A DNA stretch of 64,000 nucleotides from Streptomyces leeuwenhoekii (lineage in GTDB: Bacteria > Actinomycetota > Actinomycetes > Streptomycetales > Streptomycetaceae), in contig NZ_LN831790.1 of NCBI RefSeq assembly GCF_001013905.1, positions 4,354,001 to 4,418,000 on the forward strand, read 5' to 3'. The notes under the pieces were generated by a model. The model ran no database searches, had not been told where the DNA came from, and worked only from the letters and a program-made list of their open reading frames with translations. Position 1 is the stretch's first letter; each line of letters starts with the position of its first letter. Positions 26,814 through 34,989 of the stretch are shown here, piece by piece. A program made the position numbers and the translations under genes.

Positions 26814-28969
26814 CCACACCCGACACCCCGGCGCTCCTGCCGGGGCTCGCCCCCGCCGACCCCCCGGCCCCGCCACCCGCGCCCGCGGCGGGACGGGCGT
26901 CCCTGCCCCGGCGGTTGTGGCGCGGGCGCCCCGAGGACCCCCGGTGGGTGCGCCCAGCCTTCCTCGGCCTGCTGCTGGCGACCGGCCTGCTGTACCTGTA
27001 CGGGCTGAGCGCCTCCGGATACGCCAACTCCTTCTACTCGGCGGCCGCGCAGGCCGGCAGCCGGTCCTGGAAGGCGTTCTTCTTCGGCTCGCTGGACGCG
27101 GCCAACGCCATCACCGTCGACAAGCCCCCGGCCGCGCTGTGGCCGATGGCGCTGTCCGTACGGCTGTTCGGGCTGAACTCGTGGGCCCTCCTCGTGCCCC
27201 AGGTGCTCATGGGCGTCGGCACGGTCGCGGTGGTGTACGCCGCCGTCCGGCGCCGGTCCGGCCCCGGCGCGGGACTGCTGGCGGGCGTGGTGCTGGCGCT
27301 GACGCCGGTGGCGGCGCTGATGTTCCGGTTCAACAACCCGGACGCGCTGCTGGCGCTGCTGATGTCCGTCGCCTGTTACCTCGTCGTACGGGCTCTGGAG
27401 GACGGCCGCACCAAGTGGCTGGTGTGGGCCGGGACCGCGATCGGCCTCGCCTTCCTCACCAAGACCCTCCAGGCGTTCCTCGTCCTGCCGGCTCTCGCCC
27501 TGGCCTACGGGGTGTGCGCCCCGGTGCGGCCGCGCAGGCGGCTGGTCCAGCTCGCGTCGGCGACGGCCGCGCTGGTCGTCTCCGGCGGCTGGTGGGTCGC
27601 GATCGTCGAGCTGTGGCCCGCCGCCTCCCGCCCGTACATCGGCGGCTCGCAGACCAACAGCTTCCTGGAGCTGACCTTCGGCTACAACGGTCTGGGCCGG
27701 CTGAACGGCGAGGAGACCGGCAGCGTCGGCGGCGGGGGCGGCGCGGGCGGCGGCCAGTGGGGGGAGACCGGCTGGGACCGGATGTTCAACGCCGAGGTCG
27801 GCGGCCAGATCGCCTGGCTGCTGCCAGCGGCGCTGATCCTGCTCGCCGCGGGCCTGGTCCTGACCAGGAGGCTCCCCCGGACCGATCCGGCGCGCGGCGC
27901 CTTCCTGGTCTGGGGCGGTTCGCTGCTGACGACCATGGCCGTCTTCAGCTACATGGCGGGCATCTTCCACCAGTACTACACGGTGGCCCTCGCCCCGTAC
28001 CTGGCGGCCGTCGTCGGCATGGGCGCGGCGGCCCTGTGGGAGCGGCGCGCCTCGGCGGGGGCCTCGCTCACCCTCGCCGCCGCCCTCACCGCCACCGCGG
28101 CCTGGGGATACGTCCTGCTGCTGCGGACGCCCGACTACCTGCCCTGGCTGAGGTGGCTGGTTCTGGTCGGCGGTCTGGCCGCCGCCCTGGGCCTGGTCTT
28201 CGCGGGGCGGCTGGGACGCCGGACGGCGCTCGCGGTCGCGGCGGCGGCCCTGGTGGCCGCGCTGGCGGCCCCGGCGGCGTACACCGTCAGCACGGTCCGG
28301 GAGGGGCACAGCGGCTCCATCGTGACGGCCGGTCCGGCGGGCGCGAGCATGCGCGGCGGCGGCCCGGGCGGAGCCCGAGGCGGCGGATTCCCCGGCGGGG
28401 GCATGCCGGGCCAGGGCCAGGGCCAGGGCCAGGGCGGCGGTGACGGGCAGGGGCGGAACCAGCCGGGCGGTGGCCTACCGGGCGGTGGCCTGCCGGGCGG
28501 CGGTCCGGCGGGCGGTGGCCTGCCGGGCGGCACACTGCCGGGCGGCGGCACCGCGGGCGAGGGCGGCCGGACGGGCGGCGGCGCCGGCGGCATGGGCGGC
28601 CTGCTCGACGGCGCCCAGGTCGGGTCCGAGGCCCGCGAGCTGCTGGAGACCGGCGCCGACCGGTACACCTGGGCCGCGGCGGCGGTCGGCTCGCAGAACG
28701 CCGCGAGCTACCAACTGGCCACCGGGGAGCCGGTGATGGCGATCGGCGGCTTCAACGGGACCGACCCCTCGCCGACCCTGGCGCAGTTCCGGCAGTACGT
28801 GGCGGACGGCCGGATCCACTACTTCATCGGCGGCGGAACGGGTGGTCGCATGGGCGGCGACTCCGGCAGCTCGGCGCAGATCGCCTCCTGGGTGGAGGCC
28901 CGCTTCGAGAAGGTGACGGTCGGCTCGGCCACCTTCTACGACCTCACCTGCCCCACGAGCACCGGCTGA
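26810..28969 (+). CDS. GT39/ArnT-like membrane glycosyltransferase with Gly-rich extracytoplasmic insert
   Basis: 719 residues. The N-terminal 500 hold about eleven membrane segments in the PMT/ArnT pattern, including NSFYSAAAQAGSRSWKAFFF and the DKPP sequence after it, which lies in the catalytic first loop. A Gly-rich repeat stretch (about 510-600; GQGQGQGQ, then GGGLPG and GGGPAG units) separates this from a soluble C-terminal domain (600-719) with VGSQNAASYQLATGEPVMAI. It probably transfers a sugar from polyprenyl phosphate outside the membrane. The sugar and acceptor are unknown. It is last in the unit and followed by a strong terminator. Confidence 0.9.
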   Translation: MTTPDTPALLPGLAPADPPAPPPAPAAGRASLPRRLWRGRPEDPRWVRPAFLGLLLATGLLYLYGLSASGYANSFYSAAAQAGSRSWKAFFFGSLDAANAITVDKPPAALWPMALSVRLFGLNSWALLVPQVLMGVGTVAVVYAAVRRRSGPGAGLLAGVVLALTPVAALMFRFNNPDALLALLMSVACYLVVRALEDGRTKWLVWAGTAIGLAFLTKTLQAFLVLPALALAYGVCAPVRPRRRLVQLASATAALVVSGGWWVAIVELWPAASRPYIGGSQTNSFLELTFGYNGLGRLNGEETGSVGGGGGAGGGQWGETGWDRMFNAEVGGQIAWLLPAALILLAAGLVLTRRLPRTDPARGAFLVWGGSLLTTMAVFSYMAGIFHQYYTVALAPYLAAVVGMGAAALWERRASAGASLTLAAALTATAAWGYVLLLRTPDYLPWLRWLVLVGGLAAALGLVFAGRLGRRTALAVAAAALVAALAAPAAYTVSTVREGHSGSIVTAGPAGASMRGGGPGGARGGGFPGGGMPGQGQGQGQGGGDGQGRNQPGGGLPGGGLPGGGPAGGGLPGGTLPGGGTAGEGGRTGGGAGGMGGLLDGAQVGSEARELLETGADRYTWAAAAVGSQNAASYQLATGEPVMAIGGFNGTDPSPTLAQFRQYVADGRIHYFIGGGTGGRMGGDSGSSAQIASWVEARFEKVTVGSATFYDLTCPTSTG

Positions 28970-28983
28970 CGGCTCCGCGCGAC

Positions 28984-29025
28984 GGGAGGGGGCGGCGGCT
29001 TCGGCCGCCGCCCCCTCCCCGCTTT
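28984..29025 (+). terminator. Strong intrinsic terminator of the two-component/glycosyltransferase unit
   Basis: Perfect 16-bp stem GGGAGGGGGCGGCGGC / GCCGCCGCCCCCTCCC closed by a TTCG tetraloop (29000-29003) and followed by CGCTTTTCTC. Confidence 0.95.
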
Positions 29026-29032
29026 TCTCTTG

Positions 29033-29065
29033 TACGGTGTATGGGGGGTGTTCTACGGTGTATGG
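29033..29065 (+). promoter_or_regulatory. Tandem 12-bp operator candidate for the MFS/TetR pair
   Basis: TACGGTGTATGG occurs at 29033-29044 and 29054-29065, 21 bases apart, two helical turns. The second copy ends one base before the MFS start codon. TACGGTGTA is partly self-complementary, as in operators of TetR proteins with a tetracycline-repressor C-domain. There is no ribosome site, so the transcript is probably leaderless and repressor binding would cover promoter and start. Confidence 0.55.
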
Positions 29066-29066
29066 C

Positions 29067-30581
29067 ATGACGACGCCTCCCCAGGAACACGCCCGGGAAG
29101 AGCCCGGTCGGGCGCCGCGGACCCAGCCGCAGGGCCACCCTCAGCGCTGGCTGATCCTCGGTGTCATCTGCCTCGCGCAGCTCACCGTGGTGATCGACAA
29201 CACCGTCCTCAACGTCGCCATCCCCTCGCTCACCCGCGAGATGGACGCGGCGACCTCCGACATCCAGTGGATGATCAACGCCTACTCACTGGTCCAGTCC
29301 GGCCTGCTGCTCACCGCGGGCAACGCGGCCGACCGCTACGGCCGCAAGAAGATGCTGTTCGCGGGCCTGGCCCTGTTCGGCCTCGGTTCGCTGGTGGCCG
29401 GGCTCGCCTCGTCCACGGGCCAGCTCATCGCGGCCCGGGCCGGCATGGGCATCGGCGGCGCGCTGCTGCTGACCACCACCCTCGCCGTGGCGATGCAGAT
29501 CTTCACGCCCGAGGAGCAGCCCAGGGCGATCGGCGTCTGGGCCGCCGTCAACTCCCTGGGCTTCGCCGCGGGCCCGCTGCTCGGCGGCCTCATGCTGAAC
29601 CACTTCTGGTGGGGCGCGATCTTCCTGATCAACCTGCCGGTCGCGGCGCTGGGCCTGGTCGCCGTGGTGACCCTGGTCCCGGAGTCCAAGAACCCCCAGG
29701 GCGACCGTCCCGACCTGCTCGGCGCCCTGCTCTCCACGATCGGCATGGCCTCCCTGGTCTTCGCGATCATCTCCGGCCCCGGCCACGGCTGGGCGTCACA
29801 GCGGGTCCTGGCCTCGGCGGCCGTGGCGGTCGCGGCCCTCGGTGCCTTCGCGTACTGGGAGAGCCGCATCCCGTATCCGATGCTGGACCTGCACTTCTTC
29901 CGCAACCGCCGGTTCACGGGCGCGGTCGCCGGCGCGGTGCTCATCACGTTCGGCATGACCGGCGCCATGTATCTGCTGACCCAGCACCTCCAGTTCGTCC
30001 TCGGGTACGACGCGCTGGAGGCCGGTCTGCGGACCTCGCCGCTGGCGCTCACCTTCGTCGCGCTGAACTTCACCGGGCTCACGGCGAAGTGGACGGCGAG
30101 GATGGGCCTGCCCGTCTCCATCGCGCTGGGCATGACGCTGACGGCGGCCGGCCTGGCGGCGATCGCGCTGCTGGCCTCCGGTGGTTACGCCGGGACGCTG
30201 CTGGGGCTGCTGCTGATCGGTGTGGGGTGCGCGATCGCGAGCCCCGCCATGGCCCACGCGATCATGAGCTCCATCCCCCGGGAGAAGGCGGGCGTCGGCG
30301 CCGGGATCAACGGCACGCTCGCCGAGTTCGGCAACGGGCTGGGTGTGGCGGTGCTGGGCGCGGTCCTCAACGCGCGATTCGCGGCGCTGGTCTCGGTGAC
30401 GGCGAGCTCGCTGCCCGCGGCGCTGGCGTCGGCCGGATCGGCCGCGGAGCGGGAGCGGATCACCGACGCCTTCTCCGCCGGACTGGAGAGCAGCCAGCTG
30501 GTGGGCGCGGTGGCCGTGCTGCTCGGCGGCCTGGTAGCGGCGGTGCTGCTGCGCCGGGCCGAGCGGGCGGAGGCCTCCTAG
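29067..30581 (+). CDS. DHA2 (14-helix) MFS multidrug exporter
   Basis: 504 residues with about fourteen hydrophobic segments. Motif C-like and D1 residues are seen in LAQLTVVIDNTVLNVAIPSL, motif A in GNAADRYGRKKML, and the antiporter-type GAGINGTLAEFGNGLG later. The family expels hydrophobic drugs using the proton gradient. ATG 29067 is chosen since the in-frame ATG at 29037 lies inside the operator-like repeats. No ribosome site precedes it, so it is probably leaderless. The TetR-type gene 116 bases downstream is its likely regulator. Confidence 0.92.
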   Translation: MTTPPQEHAREEPGRAPRTQPQGHPQRWLILGVICLAQLTVVIDNTVLNVAIPSLTREMDAATSDIQWMINAYSLVQSGLLLTAGNAADRYGRKKMLFAGLALFGLGSLVAGLASSTGQLIAARAGMGIGGALLLTTTLAVAMQIFTPEEQPRAIGVWAAVNSLGFAAGPLLGGLMLNHFWWGAIFLINLPVAALGLVAVVTLVPESKNPQGDRPDLLGALLSTIGMASLVFAIISGPGHGWASQRVLASAAVAVAALGAFAYWESRIPYPMLDLHFFRNRRFTGAVAGAVLITFGMTGAMYLLTQHLQFVLGYDALEAGLRTSPLALTFVALNFTGLTAKWTARMGLPVSIALGMTLTAAGLAAIALLASGGYAGTLLGLLLIGVGCAIASPAMAHAIMSSIPREKAGVGAGINGTLAEFGNGLGVAVLGAVLNARFAALVSVTASSLPAALASAGSAAERERITDAFSAGLESSQLVGAVAVLLGGLVAAVLLRRAERAEAS

Positions 30582-30596
30582 GGCCCTTCGGCGATG

Positions 30597-30632
30597 GAGC
30601 GGTACGGGTCCGACGCCGGGCCCGTGCCGCTC
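30597..30632 (+). terminator. Hairpin between MFS and TetR genes
   Basis: GAGCGGTACGGGTC / GGCCCGTGCCGCTC, 14-bp stem with one G-T-type mismatch, 15 bases after the MFS stop. No T-run. It may separate the two transcripts. Confidence 0.55.
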
Positions 30633-30697
30633 CGCCGCCTCCGGGGGAAGCCCAGCGCCTAGCATGATCGGCGTCGCAGAGTCGAGGAAGGTGCGCC

Positions 30698-31453
30698 ATG
30701 GCCGAGGCAGCCCACGGGGTGAGGGAGACCAGCGTCTGGCTGAAGGACAAGGCGCGACGGGGCGGGCGCGGCGGGGGGCAGCCGGGCCTGGACCGCGACC
30801 GCGTCACCGAGGCCGCGGTCCGGCTGCTGGACGCCGAGGGCCTGGCCCGGTTCTCCATGCGCCGCCTGGCCGCCGAGCTCAACGTCACCCCCATGTCCGT
30901 CTACTGGTACGTCGACACCAAGGACGACCTGCTCGAACTGGCCCTGGACGCGGTGATGGGCGAGTTCCGGCTGCCGGACGCGGCCGCGGGCGAGGACTGG
31001 CGCGACCAGTTGCGCGCCCTGGCGCGGGAGTACCGCGGGCTGCTGGTCCGCCACCCGTGGGTGTCACCGCTGGCCGGGACGTTCCTCAACATCGGCCCCA
31101 ACTACCTCGCCTTCTCCCGCACCGTGCAGCGCGTGGTCCGCCGCACCGGCGTCCCCGAGCACCGGGTGACCAGCGTGATCTCGGCCGTCTTCCAGTTCGT
31201 GTACGGCTACGGCACGCTGGAGGGACACTTCCTCGCCGGTGCCGCGGCCAGCGGGCTGGGCCCGGACGACTACTTCCGGCACGCCATGACCGCGGTGAGC
31301 GACGTCCCGCAGGCAGCCGAGGTCATCGAGGAGTCCAAGAAGATCATGGCGGCCCGGGGCGGCGGGACGGTGGCGGAGATGATGGAGCGCGACTTCGAGT
31401 ACGCCCTCGACCTGCTGACCGCGGGGATCGAGGTGATGGTGGCCCGCGGCTGA
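30698..31453 (+). CDS. TetR-family repressor with tetracycline-repressor-type C-domain
   Basis: 251 residues. After a basic Gly-rich start, the helix-turn-helix is at about 31-80: DRVTEAAVRLLDAEGLARFS, RRLAAELNVTPMSVYWYVDT. The C-terminal domain has LRALAREYRGLLVRHPWVSP and the FQFVYGYGTLEGHFL helix of the TetR_C class. ATG 30698 follows GAGGAAGG. Being encoded just after the DHA2 exporter, and given the repeats at 29033-29065, it probably represses that exporter. The inducing drug is unknown. Confidence 0.92.
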   Translation: MAEAAHGVRETSVWLKDKARRGGRGGGQPGLDRDRVTEAAVRLLDAEGLARFSMRRLAAELNVTPMSVYWYVDTKDDLLELALDAVMGEFRLPDAAAGEDWRDQLRALAREYRGLLVRHPWVSPLAGTFLNIGPNYLAFSRTVQRVVRRTGVPEHRVTSVISAVFQFVYGYGTLEGHFLAGAAASGLGPDDYFRHAMTAVSDVPQAAEVIEESKKIMAARGGGTVAEMMERDFEYALDLLTAGIEVMVARG

Positions 31454-31500
31454 GCCCCGGGCCGCCGCGCCCGCCCGGCCCGGCCGGGCGCGGTGGCTCC

Positions 31501-31971
31501 CTACGCTCCGTCCGCCAGCCGCGCCGGGAAGCCGCCCGTGGCCACCGGCCCCCAGCGCTCCGGCGTGATCCGGATGATCGACTTGCCCTGCCTGACCATG
31601 GCCTGCCGGTACTCGTCCCAGTCGGGGTGCTCGCCGGCGATGTTCCGGTAGTACTCCACGAGGGGTTCCACCGAGTCGGGGGCGTCGATCACCTCCGCCG
31701 CACCGTCGATCTGCACCCACGGGCCGTTCCAGTCGTCGCTGAGGACGATCAGGCTGACCCGCTGGTCGCGCCTGGCGTTGCGGGTCTTGGCCCGCTCCGG
31801 GTACGTGGAGACGACGATCCGGCCGGAGTCGTCGACACCGCAGGTCAGCGGCGACCCCTGCGGGCTGCCGTCGGCCCGCCGGGTCAGCAGGATCGCGCGG
31901 TGCCGGGGCCGTATGAAGTCCAGCAGCTCGTCCAGGGAGACGCGGGTGTTGGTCGCGATGTTCGGTGCCAT
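31501..31971 (-). CDS. PPOX-class F420-dependent enzyme (flavin/deazaflavin split-barrel)
   Basis: 156 residues: RPRHRAILLTRRADGSPQGS, DDSGRIVVSTYPERAKTRNA, RDQRVSLIVL and WVQIDGAAEVIDAP follow the pyridoxamine-phosphate-oxidase-like split barrel of the F420-binding actinobacterial subgroup. Substrate is unknown. The open frame continues upstream, but ATG 31971 begins the family sequence. There is no ribosome site, and a TACGCT -10-like element ends about eight bases before it, so the mRNA is probably leaderless. It is convergent with the TetR gene. Confidence 0.88.
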   Translation of the reverse strand: MAPNIATNTRVSLDELLDFIRPRHRAILLTRRADGSPQGSPLTCGVDDSGRIVVSTYPERAKTRNARRDQRVSLIVLSDDWNGPWVQIDGAAEVIDAPDSVEPLVEYYRNIAGEHPDWDEYRQAMVRQGKSIIRITPERWGPVATGGFPARLADGA

Positions 31972-32027
31972 GGAGGCCAGCGTAGGGCCCGGGCCCGCGC
32001 GGGCCCGGCATGATCCGGACGGAGAAT

Positions 32028-32381
32028 CTAAGAGGCCATCGCCTCCGCCACGTTGTCGTACACGGGGACGTCCCGGCGCAGTCCGGTCAGTTCCAGGACG
32101 CGGCTGGCCACGCCGCCCGGCCGGGCCACGACCCGGACCCGGGCCCGGGGGTGCAGCCGCTGCCGTACGTCGTTGACGAGGCGGACGCCCTGGGAGTCCA
32201 TGAACCGGGTGCCGGTGAGGTCCAGCACGAGCAGCCGCAGCCCCCGTCCATGGCCGCCGACCGCGGACAGCACGAGGCTCAGCACCGCGTCGGCGTTGCA
32301 GTAGTCGATTTCGGGGGGCAGGGCGAGCAGGGCGCAGCCGGGCGGCGGGCTGGGCTCGGTCGGATTCGGGAGGAAGGTCAC
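32028..32381 (-). CDS. STAS-domain anti-sigma factor antagonist
   Basis: 117 residues, one STAS domain: PPEIDYCNADAVLSLVLSAV, RLLVLDLTGTRFMDSQGVRL and VRVVARPGGVASRVLELTGL. The Ser in MDSQG sits at the usual phosphorylation site of SpoIIAA/RsbV-type antagonists, whose unphosphorylated form releases a sigma factor from its anti-sigma kinase. No kinase gene is adjacent. The group-B type sigma genes sigN and sigF are 6-8 kb away, and a functional link is only a possibility. GTG start with weak GGTGAG. Confidence 0.88.
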   Translation of the reverse strand: MTFLPNPTEPSPPPGCALLALPPEIDYCNADAVLSLVLSAVGGHGRGLRLLVLDLTGTRFMDSQGVRLVNDVRQRLHPRARVRVVARPGGVASRVLELTGLRRDVPVYDNVAEAMAS

Positions 32382-32608
32382 GGAGACTCACCTGACAGAC
32401 GTGCGTCCGGATTCCGGTTAGGCCGCTTCCTGACCCACTCGCCATTCCATCATGGGTGCGCCGGGTGCGGAAGGCGGACCGTCGGCCAGGCGTCACTTCG
32501 AGGCAACCAAGCAGCTAGAGTGCTGTGCGTCCTGTGCTCGCAGTCGGGAATGTGCTGCGGAGCTCTCCTGCGCACGGCACTCAGCCGTGCATGCCGAAGA
32601 GGTTCGTG

Positions 32609-33361
32609 GTGACTGCGTCCGAATTTGGTGATTTGCCCCGTTTCCCTGGGGGGTCAGGCGGCTTCGAGCTGGCCGAGGCCCTGACAGCGGCGGCCCGGCG
32701 ACTGCACGAGACGGACACCCCGCACACCACCCTGAGCACCGCCGTCCGCCTGGCCGTGCGGTTCATGCCCGGCGCCGAACACGCCGGCATCTCGGTGATC
32801 GAGCGCGGCAGCCGTCCGTACACCAGCCAGCGCCGCCCCCTGGCCTGGACCGACGAGGTCGTACGGTCCGTGGAGTCCCGGCACGGCGGCCGTGAGCCGC
32901 ACCCGCACTGGGAGCACCTGTGGACCCAGCCGGTGGCGCGGATAGAGGACAGCGAGGCCGACGGCGGCGGCGGCGTCCTGTCCGCCGCGGGCCTGCGCTC
33001 GGCGCTGGCGCTGCGGCTGCGCGCCGACCGGCGCCGCCTGACCGTGCTGACGGCCTACGCCAGCAAGCCGCGGGCCTTCGGCGAGGACGCCACCCGCATC
33101 GGGCGGCTGTTCACCGCGCACGTCGGCATCGCCCTGGATTCGGCGACCGTGCGTGAGCAGCTGACCGAGGCCATGCGTACCCGCGACCTGATCGGCCAGG
33201 CCACCGGCATCCTCATGGAGCGGCAGAACATCGACGCGGCGAGCGCCTTCGAGAGCCTGGTGAAGGCGTCCCAGCGGGAGAACGTGAAGCTGCGCGACCT
33301 CGCCCGCCGCATCGTGGACACGCACGGCACCACCGCGGGGCGAGGCGTCAACGAGCGTTGA
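32609..33361 (+). CDS. GAF-ANTAR regulator (first of tandem pair)
   Basis: 250 residues from GTG 32609, which has AAGAGG six bases upstream (ATG 32591 is also in frame). A GAF-like sensor domain spans about 15-165 (STAVRLAVRFMPGAEHAGIS, RPLAWTDEVVRSVES). The C-terminal ANTAR domain has TRDLIGQATGILMERQNIDA and AFESLVKASQRENVKLRDLA. ANTAR domains bind paired hairpins in nascent RNA and prevent termination; the GAF domain would supply the signal. It is 18 bases upstream of a second GAF-ANTAR gene. Confidence 0.9.
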   Translation: MTASEFGDLPRFPGGSGGFELAEALTAAARRLHETDTPHTTLSTAVRLAVRFMPGAEHAGISVIERGSRPYTSQRRPLAWTDEVVRSVESRHGGREPHPHWEHLWTQPVARIEDSEADGGGGVLSAAGLRSALALRLRADRRRLTVLTAYASKPRAFGEDATRIGRLFTAHVGIALDSATVREQLTEAMRTRDLIGQATGILMERQNIDAASAFESLVKASQRENVKLRDLARRIVDTHGTTAGRGVNER

Positions 33362-33379
33362 GGGGATACACGTACGGTC

Positions 33380-34081
33380 ATGAGACCCGAGACCCCGGAA
33401 ACGCTCGACCAGGCGATGGTGCGCAGCCAGGGCCTCGACACCCTGCTGCGTGATCTGACCGACCGTGCGGTGCAGGAGGTCCCCGGGGCCGCCGCGTGCA
33501 GCCTGACCGTGCGCCGCGCCGACCGGCTGATGACCCTGGCGGGCAGTTCCGGGCTGCCCAGCGGGCTCGACCTGCGCCAGTACGAGAACGGTTCGGGCCC
33601 CTGCGTGGACGCCGCCGAGACGGGGACGGCCCAGTACGCCGCCGATCTGGCGGTGGAGTCCCGCTGGCCGCCCTACACCGCGTACGCGCTCGCCGCCGGC
33701 GTCCGCTGTGTGCTGGCGCTGCCGCTGCCCGTGGAGGGCGAGCGGGGCGCCGCGATCAACTTCTACGGCGTCGAGCCCGGCGCGCTGGGCGAGGGGGTCC
33801 CGGCGGCCCGGGCCTTCGCGGAGCGGGCCACGGACGCCGTCGACACCGCGCTGCGCATCGAACGGCAGCGGCAGTCGGCCGTGGACGTGCGCACCGCCCT
33901 GCTCTCGCGCAGCGTCATCGACCAGGCCATAGGCATCCTCATGGCCCGGGAGAGGGTCGACGCGCGGATCGCGCTGGAGCGCCTGCGCCGTGCCTCGCAG
34001 GACTCCAACGTCAAACTCCGCGACCTGTGCAGCGATCTGGTGGCCAGGACGGCCCGCGGCGGCTCAGGCGGCCGGCAGTGA
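33380..34081 (+). CDS. GAF-ANTAR regulator (second of tandem pair)
   Basis: 233 residues. GAF domain about 20-160 (VPGAAACSLTVRRADRLMTL, QYENGSGPCVDAAETGTAQY) with a Cys in the GPCVDA motif common in actinobacterial GAF-ANTAR proteins, then ANTAR about 170-225 (VIDQAIGILMARERVDARIA, LERLRRASQDSNVKLRDLCS). It is probably cotranscribed with the first copy. The two proteins differ enough in their sensors to read different signals but have similar RNA-binding helices. The last 18 bases overlap the convergent YceI gene. Confidence 0.92.
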   Translation: MRPETPETLDQAMVRSQGLDTLLRDLTDRAVQEVPGAAACSLTVRRADRLMTLAGSSGLPSGLDLRQYENGSGPCVDAAETGTAQYAADLAVESRWPPYTAYALAAGVRCVLALPLPVEGERGAAINFYGVEPGALGEGVPAARAFAERATDAVDTALRIERQRQSAVDVRTALLSRSVIDQAIGILMARERVDARIALERLRRASQDSNVKLRDLCSDLVARTARGGSGGRQ

Positions 34082-34885
34082 CTCGCCCTGCACCGCCTGG
34101 ATGTCCAGCTCGACCCTGAGGGTGGTGCCGATGGCGGCGATCCCGGCCTGGAGCACCTGGTTGTAGTTCATGGCGAAGTCCTCGCGCCTGAGCTCCGTCG
34201 TCGCGCGGAACGCGGCCCGGGTGCCGCCCCACGGGTCGGCGCCGGTGCCCAGGTAGGCGAGGTCCAGGTCGACCGGCCGGACGACGCCGTGCAGGCCGAG
34301 CTCGCCGTGGACGGTCCAGCGGTCGGGGCCCGCCTGCGTCAGGCCGGTGGAGCGGTAGGTGATCTCCGGGAACCGCTCGACGTCCAGGAAGTCGCCCGAC
34401 CGCAGGTGGGTGTCGCGCATGCCGTTGCCGGTGTCGATGGACGCGGCCTTGATCACCGCCTCCACACGGGACTTGGTGACGTCGTCCGGGGCGATCTCGA
34501 TCGTGCCGGAGAAGTCCGTGAACCGGCCGTGCACGCTGGAGATCCCCAGGTGCTGGGCGACGGCGGCGACGCTGGAGTGCGCCGGGTCGACGGTCCACGG
34601 CCCCGGCGGAGGCAGCTCGGTGCCGCCCTGCCGGGCCAGCGTCACGGTGCCGACCTCGGCCCGTCCGCTCGCGGTGACGATCGCGCTCGACGCGGCCGGC
34701 GCGTAGCCGACGGCGGTGACGATGACGGTGTACGCGCCCGGCGCCAGCGGCGTGGCGTCCCGCACGGCGCCCTCGGCGTCCGCCTCGGCGCGCAGCACCT
34801 GGGCGCCGGTCATGTCGGTCACCGTGACGACCGCGTGCGACACGGCCCATCCGTCCCTGGTACGGATCCTCGCGGTCAGTCCCAT
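34064..34885 (-). CDS. YceI-family protein with N-terminal carboxypeptidase-regulatory-like domain
   Basis: 273 residues. Residues 1-90 are a beta-sandwich of the carboxypeptidase-D-regulatory type (VTVTDMTGAQVLRAEADAEG, APGAYTVIVTAVGYAPAASS). Residues about 95-273 are a YceI lipocalin-like barrel (GPWTVDPAHSSVAAVAQHLG, GRFTDFSGTIEIAPDDVTKS, FPEITYRSTGLTQAG). YceI proteins bind polyisoprenoid or related hydrophobic molecules. No signal peptide is seen. ATG 34885 follows GGGAGAG. It lies downstream of the MFS gene, whose C-terminus carries three domains of the same regulatory-like type, so the two probably act on a related substrate. Confidence 0.9.
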   Translation of the reverse strand: MGLTARIRTRDGWAVSHAVVTVTDMTGAQVLRAEADAEGAVRDATPLAPGAYTVIVTAVGYAPAASSAIVTASGRAEVGTVTLARQGGTELPPPGPWTVDPAHSSVAAVAQHLGISSVHGRFTDFSGTIEIAPDDVTKSRVEAVIKAASIDTGNGMRDTHLRSGDFLDVERFPEITYRSTGLTQAGPDRWTVHGELGLHGVVRPVDLDLAYLGTGADPWGGTRAAFRATTELRREDFAMNYNQVLQAGIAAIGTTLRVELDIQAVQGESLPAA

Positions 34886-34930
34886 CCCGTTCTCTCCCTG
34901 AAAAAGCGTTGCAAAAGGGTCGTCATGAGA

Positions 34931-34981
34931 CCGGCCCGCGGCGGGCACGCCTCCGCTCAGAGCGTGCCCGCCACGGGCCGG
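34931..34981 (-). terminator. Long hairpin between the MFS-fusion and YceI genes
   Basis: CCGGCCCGCGGCGGGCACGC (34931-34950) pairs with 34962-34981, a 20-bp arm with one mismatch. On the minus strand it follows the MFS stop by nine bases, so it could terminate or attenuate transcription into the YceI gene, or stabilise the upstream mRNA. Confidence 0.65.
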
Positions 34982-34989
34982 GGCTGTGG

